Assembly: GCA_964012725.1 (NCBI GenBank)
Contig: CAXGTL010000024.1
Coordinates: 1 to 15,538, forward strand
Reading direction: 5' to 3'
DNA from: CAXGTL01 sp964012725
GTDB taxonomy: Archaea; Nanobdellota; Nanobdellia; Woesearchaeales; CAXGTL01
Length of the DNA: 15,538 bases
Part shown: piece by piece, positions 6,187-12,916 of the stretch
How the letters are laid out: each line of letters starts with the position of its first letter
Position numbering within the stretch: position 1 is the stretch's first letter
Program-made: the position numbers and the translations under genes
Notes under the pieces: model-generated
Seen by the model: the letters and a program-made list of their open reading frames with translations, nothing else
Database searches by the model: none
Told to the model about the DNA's origin: nothing

Positions 6187-8028
6187 ATGACAAACATATT
6201 AAACAAAATATTCAAAGGAAAAGTGAAAAAGATATTAACAAACTGGAGAGTAATCCTATTAATCATATTTCTAATAATGGCTGTGTGGGTAATAAGTTAT
6301 AACCCTAGCAGACAAGGAGTTGCAATCAGAAGCGTTGCTTATAATAGTAGCATACACTCAGCTGGTATTGAAAAACCCGCACCTAATATTATGCCAATGA
6401 GCAGGGAAATTATATTAGCAATTGATAATCAACCAATACAAACAACTAAAGATTATTTTGATATTATTGAAAGTCTTGAACCAAATACCACTGTTGACAT
6501 CAGAACAAGCAAAGAATCATACAGAATGTATGTAAGACCTACATATGATACAACTATACTTGATGAACTAGAAGAATATGAAGCACCTGTTATGATAAAT
6601 GTAACAAAAGAAATAGATGGTGAAGAAGTAGTTGTTCAAGAACAAAAAACTGAAACAATTGTAAAAACTATTGAAAGAACTGTTGTTGATTCTGAAACAG
6701 GAGAAACTTATACTGTGTCTAAAGAAGTTAATGAAACAAATGTAATTACAGAAACAAAAACAAGAAACAAAATTCATCAAGAAATAATTGGTAAAGAAGA
6801 AATAGGTTTATCAATTTATCAAGCACCTACATCAAATATTAAAAAAGGATTAGATTTAGAAGGTGGTACAAGAGTAATCTTAGCACCTGATGAAGATGTA
6901 GATGATCAACAGCTTGAATTTTTAGTAGAAATTATAAAAAGCAGATTAAATGTTTATGGACTAAGTGATATTTCTGTAAGACCATTCGGATTTGGTGAAG
7001 AAAAATATATAATTGTAGAAATTGCAGGAGCAACTAAACAAGAAGTTGTTGATTTATTATCTAAACAAGGTAAGTTTGAAGCAAAAATCAAAAACGAAAC
7101 TGTATTTATTGGTGGAGAAGATATTACATATGTATGTACAGATTCTACATGTAGTAGAATTTATATGTGTGGTGAAGCAGGACCAGAACAATGGACATGT
7201 AAATTTGAATTTTCAATAAAATTAAGTGCAGGTGCTGCAAAGAAGTTTGGAGAAGCAACAGGAAAGCTTGATATTATTGAAGAACAAGGTAATAGTTTTT
7301 TAAGTGAACCAATTAATTTATATTTAGATGATAGTGAAGTAGATTCATTAAGAATAGATTCTAAGTTACGTGGATCAGAAACAACTGATATTAGTATATC
7401 TGGTGCAGGATCTGGAAGAAATAAACAAGAAGCTGCATTAAATGCAGACGAAAATAGAAAAGAACTAAGAACAGTTCTAAAAACAGGATCATTACCTGTA
7501 AAACTTAACATTGAAAATAGTGTAATTATATCTGCGATTGCTGGTGGAGAGTTTGTATCAAATTCAATCAAAGTTGGTTTAATGGCAATATTATCTGTTG
7601 GAGTAGTTATATTCTTAATATATAGAAAATTAAAAATATCAATACCATTATTAATAACTTCTTTATCAGAAGTTGTATTATTATTAGGATTAGCTGCATT
7701 ACTTAAATGGAACTTAGACTTTGCAGCAATAGCTGGTATCATAGTTGTAGTTGGTACTGGTGTGGATCATCTTATTGTTATAACAGACGAAGTTCTTAGA
7801 GGAGAGTCTGGTGCAGAAATTACTGATTGGAAAAAAAGGTTTAAAACTGGATTTATGATTATTTTGATAGCATTCTTTACAACATCAGTAGCAATGATTC
7901 CTTTAGTGTTTGCAGGGGCTGGTTTGTTGCGAGGCTTTGCTATAATTACAATTGCTGGTTTAGCATTAGGTATATTTATATCTCGTCCTGCATATGGTGC
8001 AGTAATTGAGATATTGATGAAGGATTAA
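6187..8028 (+). CDS. secD: Protein-export membrane protein SecD with PDZ-like insert
   Basis: A 613-residue SecD, partner of SecF. TM1 (about 21-38) is followed by a PDZ-like segment (about 44-118: GVAIRSVAYNSSIHSAGI, then EIILAIDNQPIQT and a TVDIRTSKESYRMYVRP end), then a charged Thr/Val/Glu-rich stretch (130-215), before the family start GLDLEGGTRV (221-230). The extracytoplasmic core contains four cysteines (C317, C322, C328, C338), likely two disulfides. The C-terminal helices include VGTGVDHLIVITDEVLR (522 onward), with D527 as the candidate ion-pathway residue. Many archaeal SecD proteins are about 400-500 residues, so the extra length is due to the PDZ-like segment and the linker. The 33-nt gap contains TTTTATTTAA (6161-6170), which may be a weak promoter, but it lies only about 22 nt from the ATG. 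Confidence 0.95.
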   Translation: MTNILNKIFKGKVKKILTNWRVILLIIFLIMAVWVISYNPSRQGVAIRSVAYNSSIHSAGIEKPAPNIMPMSREIILAIDNQPIQTTKDYFDIIESLEPNTTVDIRTSKESYRMYVRPTYDTTILDELEEYEAPVMINVTKEIDGEEVVVQEQKTETIVKTIERTVVDSETGETYTVSKEVNETNVITETKTRNKIHQEIIGKEEIGLSIYQAPTSNIKKGLDLEGGTRVILAPDEDVDDQQLEFLVEIIKSRLNVYGLSDISVRPFGFGEEKYIIVEIAGATKQEVVDLLSKQGKFEAKIKNETVFIGGEDITYVCTDSTCSRIYMCGEAGPEQWTCKFEFSIKLSAGAAKKFGEATGKLDIIEEQGNSFLSEPINLYLDDSEVDSLRIDSKLRGSETTDISISGAGSGRNKQEAALNADENRKELRTVLKTGSLPVKLNIENSVIISAIAGGEFVSNSIKVGLMAILSVGVVIFLIYRKLKISIPLLITSLSEVVLLLGLAALLKWNLDFAAIAGIIVVVGTGVDHLIVITDEVLRGESGAEITDWKKRFKTGFMIILIAFFTTSVAMIPLVFAGAGLLRGFAIITIAGLALGIFISRPAYGAVIEILMKD

Positions 8029-8047
8029 GTTTTCTAGAATATAAAGA

Positions 8048-8055
8048 TTTATAAA
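8048..8055 (+). promoter_or_regulatory. TATA box of the 100-residue unknown gene
   Basis: TTTATAAA centred 27 nt before the ATG at 8079, preceded by AATATAAAGA. Predicts a leaderless transcript. Confidence 0.6.
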
Positions 8056-8078
8056 GATATATTTTTTATTATAATATT

Positions 8079-8381
8079 ATGGAACAAACACTTAGTGAAA
8101 TAATAGAAATGGATGCTTCTGTTAAAAATGCCATTAAATTCTTTAGAGATAAATTAAGTATTACACAAGAAAGAGCACCAAAAGCATGGCAAAATGGTGA
8201 AGAGATTATATTAAGCCCAAAAAAAACTTATGAAGATGCTTTATTATATATGATTGTTTCTTATGCAAATATTACAAATGATATACATCCAGGAACATGT
8301 TTAAATGAGTCAAGTAATAAAACTGAACAAGATGTTGCAAATTTTCTTGAGAAATATATAATGAAATTAAAAAAATATTGA
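8079..8381 (+). CDS. Small protein of unknown function
   Basis: A 100-residue soluble protein, no signal peptide or TM segment, not recognised. It looks mostly helical: an N-terminal acidic helix (MEQTLSEIIEMDASV), a charged stretch (KNAIKFFRDKLSITQERAPKA, here split as KNAIKFFRDKL and SITQERAPKA), a central hydrophobic helix (YEDALLYMIVSYANI), then a loop DIHPGTCLNESS and a final helix. A clear TATA box at leaderless distance and codon use like its neighbours support a real gene. The single cysteine gives no hint of metal binding. It stands alone between secD and the Nudix gene, each with its own promoter. Confidence 0.75.
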   Translation: MEQTLSEIIEMDASVKNAIKFFRDKLSITQERAPKAWQNGEEIILSPKKTYEDALLYMIVSYANITNDIHPGTCLNESSNKTEQDVANFLEKYIMKLKKY

Positions 8382-8384
8382 AAG

Positions 8385-8393
8385 TTTTATAAA
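8385..8393 (+). promoter_or_regulatory. TATA box of the Nudix gene
   Basis: TTTTATAAA begins 4 nt after the upstream stop codon and is centred 27 nt before the ATG at 8416. Predicts a leaderless transcript. Confidence 0.6.
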
Positions 8394-8415
8394 TAATTCT
8401 TATTTACTAAATATA

Positions 8416-8823
8416 ATGTATGTAAAAAGAACTTCAGTATTCATATTAAGAGATGAACAAGGAAAAGTACTTCTTCAACATAGAGATGAAAATGCTCCTA
8501 CTTCACCAAACCATTGGGGTTTGTTTGGTGGAACAATAGAAGATAATGAAACACCTGACCAAACATTAAAAAGAGAAGCAATGGAAGAATTAGGTATAGA
8601 ATTAAAAGATATAAAATTCTTTAAAAGATATGAATATTTAAAAAAAGGAAAGGGAATGCAAGAAAAATTTGTTTATGTTGGTCCTATAAAACATAAATTA
8701 GAACAATTAAGAAAACAACAAAAAGAAGGTGATGATATAGGATTATTCTCATATGAAGAAATTAAAAAACTAAAGATAACTGAACATAATAAAATTGTGT
8801 TTAAGGAATTATTTGATAAATAA
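8416..8823 (+). CDS. Nudix hydrolase (MutT-like)
   Basis: A 135-residue single-domain Nudix protein. The box matches the consensus G-x5-E-x7-R-E-U-x-E-E-x-G-U exactly: GTIEDNE at 39-45, REAMEELGI at 53-61, with E54, E57 and E58 as metal-binding residues. It is preceded by the usual VFILRDEQGKVLLQHRD strand pair and HWGLFGG. These enzymes hydrolyse nucleoside diphosphates linked to another group, such as damaged nucleotides or nucleotide sugars. Residues outside the box do not let me choose a substrate. Size is normal and no second domain is present. Confidence 0.93.
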   Translation: MYVKRTSVFILRDEQGKVLLQHRDENAPTSPNHWGLFGGTIEDNETPDQTLKREAMEELGIELKDIKFFKRYEYLKKGKGMQEKFVYVGPIKHKLEQLRKQQKEGDDIGLFSYEEIKKLKITEHNKIVFKELFDK

Positions 8824-8841
8824 CTTTTCAATATAATAAAC

Positions 8842-8849
8842 TTTAAATA
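8842..8849 (+). promoter_or_regulatory. TATA box of the secreted-protein gene
   Basis: TTTAAATA centred 28 nt before the ATG at 8874, preceded by AATAAAC. Predicts a leaderless transcript. Confidence 0.55.
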
Positions 8850-8873
8850 TTCACTTACAAATATATTTTCTAT

Positions 8874-9236
8874 ATGAAAAAACTATTAATAATACCATTA
8901 TTACTTATACTATATTCTCCTGCACATGCAGAAACATTTAAACCAACATATGAACAGAAACTACAATCTTCTGTTCCTGAAGTCGTAACACCAGAACAAT
9001 CTTCTGAAAAAGTAAAACAATTATCTGAATTAGTATTTGGTGGAGATCTTAAGACATTAGAATCAGTGTGTGAATATTTAGGACCAATTGGAGTTTCTAT
9101 TAATACTGTTGAAGAATATCAAATAAATAAAGAAGTAGAAAAAAGATTAAATGCTTTACAAAGATTAACACAATATGTAATTGGATTAAAAATAAAAGCT
9201 GATAAACTTAAGAAATATTATAGGTGGGAGTTTTAA
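8874..9236 (+). CDS. Small secreted protein of unknown function
   Basis: A 120-residue protein with a textbook signal peptide: basic MKK, hydrophobic LLIIPLLLILYSP, and an AHA site, so signal peptidase I should cut after residue 19. There is no lipobox cysteine, so it is not an LspA substrate. The mature part (about 100 residues) is helical and Lys/Glu-rich, with EKVKQLSELVFGG, one cysteine (VCEYLG), and a possible C-terminal coiled coil (EVEKRLNALQRLTQYVIGL). No family is recognised. It converges on the first sigma gene and the two coding regions overlap by 4 nt, so the mRNAs are complementary at their ends. Confidence 0.82.
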   Translation: MKKLLIIPLLLILYSPAHAETFKPTYEQKLQSSVPEVVTPEQSSEKVKQLSELVFGGDLKTLESVCEYLGPIGVSINTVEEYQINKEVEKRLNALQRLTQYVIGLKIKADKLKKYYRWEF

Positions 9237-10315
9237 TTAACAAAAGCATAATCATAAAACTGTTTCCTAAAAAATTCACAATTTTTAATTTTTCTTAAAA
9301 TCTTGTTTTCTATCTTCTTTAATTTATAACGAGAGAGATTATACTTCCTACTTATTTGCATCATATTTTTTTCACTTTTTCCCCATAAACCAAAAATTAA
9401 CATCATAAATTTGATTTCTGTATCTTTTAAACAACAATAGTCTGATCTAAAATAATCAAACAAACTCTTCTTAAATAAATTATTTTCTACAATTTCTTCA
9501 GTATTGCATCCTTTACTCTTAATGAAATTTATTATAGTATCTTTAGTTTCATTAATCAAATAATCTAAAGAAAAACATTCTTTGTTATGTTGTATTAATA
9601 ATTCTATTTTGTTCAAATCTAAACCACTTTCTTTTGCCAATTCTTTAGAAGATGCATCTCTTTGAAGTTTTAATTTGATTTTTTCATTAAGCTTATTTAA
9701 TTTTCTAATTTCTTCTCCTATATAAACTGGTATTCTTATTGTTCTTGCTTTATCTGAAATTGCTCTTGAAATTGATTGTACAATCCACCACACAGCACAT
9801 GTTGAAAATTTATATCCCATTTTAGGATTATACTTTGAAACAGATTTAATTAAACCAAGATTACCTTCTTGTATAAGGTCCATAAAATCTAAGCCCTTAT
9901 CTATATATCTTTTTGCAACCATTATTACTAAAGGAAGGTTATGCAAAACTAACTTGTTTTCTGCTTCTTTATATCCTAATTTAACAAGTTTTACTAAATT
10001 ATGTACTTCTGTATCATCTAAAATAGGGTAATTTTTAAGTTGTGATGAATATATTACATAAGGATCTTCAGAATAAACTTGATTATAATTGATTTCAGAC
10101 TTTTTAGAACTATGTTGTTCAGGATATTTGTGTTTTTTTGGTTCTGGGAAATCAAAGATTTCACTTGTTTGTGATTCTTTAATTATTTTACTTTGAATCA
10201 TATCATTAAATTTGGGTGTTTCAATTTCTTTTAGAATTGAATCTAAATCAAATGTTTGTTTAACTAAAACTTCCGTTTCAACAAATACTTCTTTACATTG
10301 TGTAGTATAAGTCAT
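9233..10315 (-). CDS. Sigma-70-family protein A, intact -10 region with degraded region 4
   Basis: A 360-residue protein with full sigma-70 architecture. After a non-conserved N-terminus (1-82) come region 1.2 (DPYVIYSSQL, from 84), 2.1 (NLPLVIMVAKRY, 126-137), 2.2 (DLIQEGNLGLIKSV, 146-159), 2.3/2.4 (YKFSTCAVWWIVQSISRAI, 168-186), 3.0 (RTIRIPVYIGEEI), 3.1 (218-241), a 3.2 finger (SLDYLINETKDTIINFI) and region 4 (about 296-345). Against E. coli sigma-70, W176/W177 match W433/W434, Q180 matches Q437, F170 matches F427 and R184 matches R441; C173 replaces Y430 and S183 replaces T440. Region 4.2, normally TRERIRQIE, reads SRYKLKKIE. In bacteria such proteins guide RNA polymerase to -10/-35 promoters. 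Function in this archaeal context is unknown. Codon use and base composition resemble the neighbours. Confidence 0.93.
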   Translation of the reverse strand: MTYTTQCKEVFVETEVLVKQTFDLDSILKEIETPKFNDMIQSKIIKESQTSEIFDFPEPKKHKYPEQHSSKKSEINYNQVYSEDPYVIYSSQLKNYPILDDTEVHNLVKLVKLGYKEAENKLVLHNLPLVIMVAKRYIDKGLDFMDLIQEGNLGLIKSVSKYNPKMGYKFSTCAVWWIVQSISRAISDKARTIRIPVYIGEEIRKLNKLNEKIKLKLQRDASSKELAKESGLDLNKIELLIQHNKECFSLDYLINETKDTIINFIKSKGCNTEEIVENNLFKKSLFDYFRSDYCCLKDTEIKFMMLIFGLWGKSEKNMMQISRKYNLSRYKLKKIENKILRKIKNCEFFRKQFYDYAFVN

Positions 10316-10339
10316 ATAAAATCACTAATTATATTATAT

Positions 10340-10356
10340 ATTTTATAGTATTTAAG
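10340..10356 (-). promoter_or_regulatory. TATA-like elements upstream of sigma A
   Basis: Two overlapping options on the minus strand: CTATAAAATA (plus 10340-10349, centred 30 nt before the ATG at 10315) and CTTAAATA (plus 10349-10356, centred 38 nt before, preceded by purine-rich CCAAAATA as a BRE). Either fits an archaeal TBP/TFB promoter. Nothing else is recognised in the 136-nt gap to sigma B. Confidence 0.5.
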
Positions 10357-10451
10357 TATTTTGGTAAATTAAGAACTTAGTTTTTTTATAATATCTAGTT
10401 TATAAAAAACATTTTGAAGCTTTATGGAAGAAGTCTAGAGAAAATTAATAA

Positions 10452-11399
10452 TTAAGAATCAATATAAAAATCCAAAAACTTTTTTTCAAATTCAGATGAT
10501 TTTTTCAGCTTATCAAGAGCAGAATCCTGAACCTGCCTTATTCTTTCTCTGCACAACCCCATAAGCTTGCCAGTTGCTTCTAATGTTTTATATTCACCAT
10601 CTAACAATCCAAACCTGGTAAAAATAACTGTTCTTTCTTGATTATCAAGACTAGTATCTGAATCCATATAACTAACAAGAGAGTCGTTAAGCAAAGCTTT
10701 TTCTGTAATTCTATCAAAATCATAATCAGGGTCTTCAACAATATCATAAAGACTAAAATCAGAATCAGAATAAGTAAGCTCCTGATCTAATGAACAAGCT
10801 TTTGCTGCATGAAGTAAAGTTTTTACCTTATCAACAGTAAAATTAGCAAGCGTAGCAATATACTCAAAACTAGGAGTTTCATCAAACTCATTTTTGTGTT
10901 CAATTATAATTGTTAAAACACGGGACAATTCTTTTTCAAATTTAAGGGGTGTTCTTATAGTTCTGTTTATTTTTCCTATCCCGAGTTGCATAGCTCTTCT
11001 AATCCCTGAAAATGCAAAACTTGAGAATTTAAATCCTTTTCTATAATCATAACGAGGAACATACTTCATAAGACCTTTATTTCCTTCCTGAATAATATCT
11101 AAGAGATCAACATTTTTAACTGAGGAATTTCTTGCTTTAAACTTCTTTGCTTGACTAACCACCAACTTAGTGTTTCTTTCAATAAACTCTGTTATTGCTT
11201 CTTTATCTCTTCTATCTATCCTTTTTCCAAATTCCAACTGCTCTTCAAGCTCTATTATTGGAGGATCTTGTGAAACATCATTCATATACATAGAAAACAA
11301 GCTTCTTTCTGATAAATTAAAGTCTTCACTATGTTTTTTTTCAAACAAACTATCTGGATCAGCTTCTATTTTTCTTACTTCTACTTGTACAGCTCGCAT
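10452..11399 (-). CDS. Sigma-70-family protein B, intact region 4 with degraded -10 region
   Basis: A 315-residue sigma-70 family member. Region 1.2 begins at SLFSMYMNDV (33), 2.1 includes NTKLVVSQAKKF (76-87), 2.2 is DIIQEGNKGLMKYV (101-114), 2.3/2.4 is GFKFSSFAFSGIRRAMQLG (122-140), then RTIRTPLKF, a 3.2-like SLDQEL segment, and region 4 (about 250-300). Region 4.2 is textbook: TLEATGKLMGLCRERIRQ with R284, E285 and R288 matching sigma-70 R584, E585 and R588, which contact -35 DNA. In contrast the tryptophan pair is replaced by S131-G132, Q437 by R135 and T440 by Q138. The RNA-polymerase clamp-binding region 2.2 is kept. It is upstream of sigma A on the same strand with its own promoter, and the two proteins are too different to be a recent duplication. 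Confidence 0.93.
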   Translation of the reverse strand: MRAVQVEVRKIEADPDSLFEKKHSEDFNLSERSLFSMYMNDVSQDPPIIELEEQLEFGKRIDRRDKEAITEFIERNTKLVVSQAKKFKARNSSVKNVDLLDIIQEGNKGLMKYVPRYDYRKGFKFSSFAFSGIRRAMQLGIGKINRTIRTPLKFEKELSRVLTIIIEHKNEFDETPSFEYIATLANFTVDKVKTLLHAAKACSLDQELTYSDSDFSLYDIVEDPDYDFDRITEKALLNDSLVSYMDSDTSLDNQERTVIFTRFGLLDGEYKTLEATGKLMGLCRERIRQVQDSALDKLKKSSEFEKKFLDFYIDS

Positions 11400-11422
11400 A
11401 AAACTAAGATTCCAGGATGCAT

Positions 11423-11430
11423 TTTTAAAG
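11423..11430 (-). promoter_or_regulatory. TATA box of sigma B
   Basis: On the minus strand, CTTTAAAA (plus 11423-11430) is centred 28 nt before the ATG at 11399, preceded by ATCTAAAG as a BRE. It sits between the gatE stop codon and sigma B, so sigma B can be expressed apart from gatE as a leaderless message from an archaeal-type promoter. Confidence 0.6.
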
Positions 11431-11440
11431 CTTTAGATAG

Positions 11441-12868
11441 TTAAGAACAATGCTTCCTAACAACTTCAACAATCTTTTTACCATCAGCTTTGCCTTTAAG
11501 CTTAGCCATTACCTTGCCAATCATTGCATTGAATGGTAAGCCTTTGTTAGAGTCAATAATTGTCTTTACTTCTATTTCTAAGTCTTTGTCTGACATTAAG
11601 AAATAGTTTTTAATAATATCTTTAACAGGCTTTGCTTCTACCAATATTGTTTCAACTGAATCTTTTGAAATCTTTCCGTCATTCAAAGCTTTGAACAATG
11701 TCTTAAAATCATCTTTAGTAGGTTTTATTTCTTTATTATGTTTTTTTGATAACATTTTTGGCAAAGATACTAAAACTTCTCCAATAAAAGCTGGTTTTAT
11801 ATTATCTAATTTCTCAGCTAATTCTTCAAAAAGTGTATGTTTCTTTGCTTTTGTCAAAGCTTTTGCTAAATCTTTTCCTAACTTATGTTTTTTTTCAAGT
11901 TTATCAGAAATATCATCAATAAGTTCTGGTAATTCTAAGTTACTTGCATCTAATTTGTAAGTAGGCAAGTCTGTTTCAGGATACATACGTGCACCACCAG
12001 GCATTGGTCTTAGGTAGGCAGAACTAAAGTCTTTTTTAACATTTCGAACATGACTATGTGTTTCTTTACCTGACTTAATCTCTTCTTGTTGCCTTTTAAC
12101 TTCATTTTCAACTGCTTTTGGTATTGATCTTATATCTTGGAAACCTTTTACTTCTACTCTTGGATGGCCTTTGATTGAAACATTCAAGTCTTGCCTAATT
12201 GTACCTAAGCCTCTTTTAACACCTTCAACACTTCTACAGATCATGCCAATCTTTTGTGCAACTTCTTGTGCATGTAATGGATCTTTTATATCTGGGTCAG
12301 TTGTAATCTCAATCAAAGGAATACCTAGTCTAGAAATGTTCCATAATGTAAAATCTTCATGATCTTTTATTCTTTTTGCAGCTTCTTCTTCAAGCAAAAT
12401 AACAGGAATTCCTACTCTTCCTTTAGAAGTATCAATATATCCATTTAATGCAATAAGTGCAGTCCTTTGAAAACCAGAAACATTTGAACCATCTACAACA
12501 GTTTTTCTCATTACTTGTACTTCATCAACAATCTTTGCATTAAATAATAATGCTATTTTTAAAGCAATTTCTAAAGACTTTTTATTTACTTGTTTAGGAG
12601 GTTCTTCATCCATTTCTATTAAACAATTAGTATCGTGATATGCTTCATAAACATGATATTTTTTTCTTTTTTGTTCATATTTAGCTGCAGTATCTATTTT
12701 ACCAGTTTCTCCAACAACTGCTCTGAGTTCTCTTTGAAAGGTATAATCTGGTTTATCATCCCTAATAACAGTTTCACAATTACAGAATAATTTTTTTCCA
12801 TCTAATTGTTGATGAATTTCCATACCTGATTTAAATCCTAGTTCTTTGTAATTAAGCTCTTGTTTCAT
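11441..12868 (-). CDS. gatE: Glu-tRNA(Gln) amidotransferase subunit E lacking the GAD insertion
   Basis: A 475-residue GatE; with GatD it converts Glu-tRNA(Gln) to Gln-tRNA(Gln) in archaea. GatE-type, rather than GatB-type, motifs are seen: MEIHQQLDGKKLFCNC (16-31), CLIEMDEEPP (82 onward), VMRKTVVDGSNVSGFQRT (118-135), RGLGTIRQDLNVSI (218-231) and RPMPGGARMYPETDLP (286-301), with a YqeY-like tail ending PFNAMIGKVMAKLKGKADG. Archaeal GatE is usually about 620-635 residues because of an AspRS-like GAD domain inserted before the RPLPG motif. Here the conserved helix (VENEVKRQQEEI, 252-263) is joined to that motif by only about 22 residues, so the insertion is missing. All flanking blocks are intact, which argues against a frameshift. 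GatD is not in the window. Confidence 0.93.
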   Translation of the reverse strand: MKQELNYKELGFKSGMEIHQQLDGKKLFCNCETVIRDDKPDYTFQRELRAVVGETGKIDTAAKYEQKRKKYHVYEAYHDTNCLIEMDEEPPKQVNKKSLEIALKIALLFNAKIVDEVQVMRKTVVDGSNVSGFQRTALIALNGYIDTSKGRVGIPVILLEEEAAKRIKDHEDFTLWNISRLGIPLIEITTDPDIKDPLHAQEVAQKIGMICRSVEGVKRGLGTIRQDLNVSIKGHPRVEVKGFQDIRSIPKAVENEVKRQQEEIKSGKETHSHVRNVKKDFSSAYLRPMPGGARMYPETDLPTYKLDASNLELPELIDDISDKLEKKHKLGKDLAKALTKAKKHTLFEELAEKLDNIKPAFIGEVLVSLPKMLSKKHNKEIKPTKDDFKTLFKALNDGKISKDSVETILVEAKPVKDIIKNYFLMSDKDLEIEVKTIIDSNKGLPFNAMIGKVMAKLKGKADGKKIVEVVRKHCS

Positions 12869-12895
12869 TATTATTAACTAAATAAGGTTATCTTG

Positions 12896-12904
12896 TATTT
12901 AAAA
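12896..12904 (-). promoter_or_regulatory. TATA box of gatE
   Basis: Minus-strand TTTTAAATA (plus 12896-12904), centred 32 nt before the ATG at 12868, within the 48-nt gap after the exonuclease gene. Predicts a leader of only a few nucleotides. Confidence 0.55.
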
Positions 12905-12916
12905 GTTACTTTAAAA

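Noticed and set aside
7161..7742. 193-residue minus-strand ORF inside secD
   Set aside because: It lies opposite well-conserved SecD sequence, has no promoter, and its composition is that of an antisense shadow.
8874..9236. Anti-sigma factor next to sigma A
   Set aside because: It has a cleavable signal peptide and no cytoplasmic anti-sigma domain or second membrane segment, and it is on the opposite strand.
9233..11440. Chimeric assembly joining bacterial sigma genes to an archaeal contig
   Set aside because: Base composition, codon use and TATA-type spacers are continuous across the junctions, and the sigma A stop overlaps the neighbouring gene. Only raw reads could exclude it fully.
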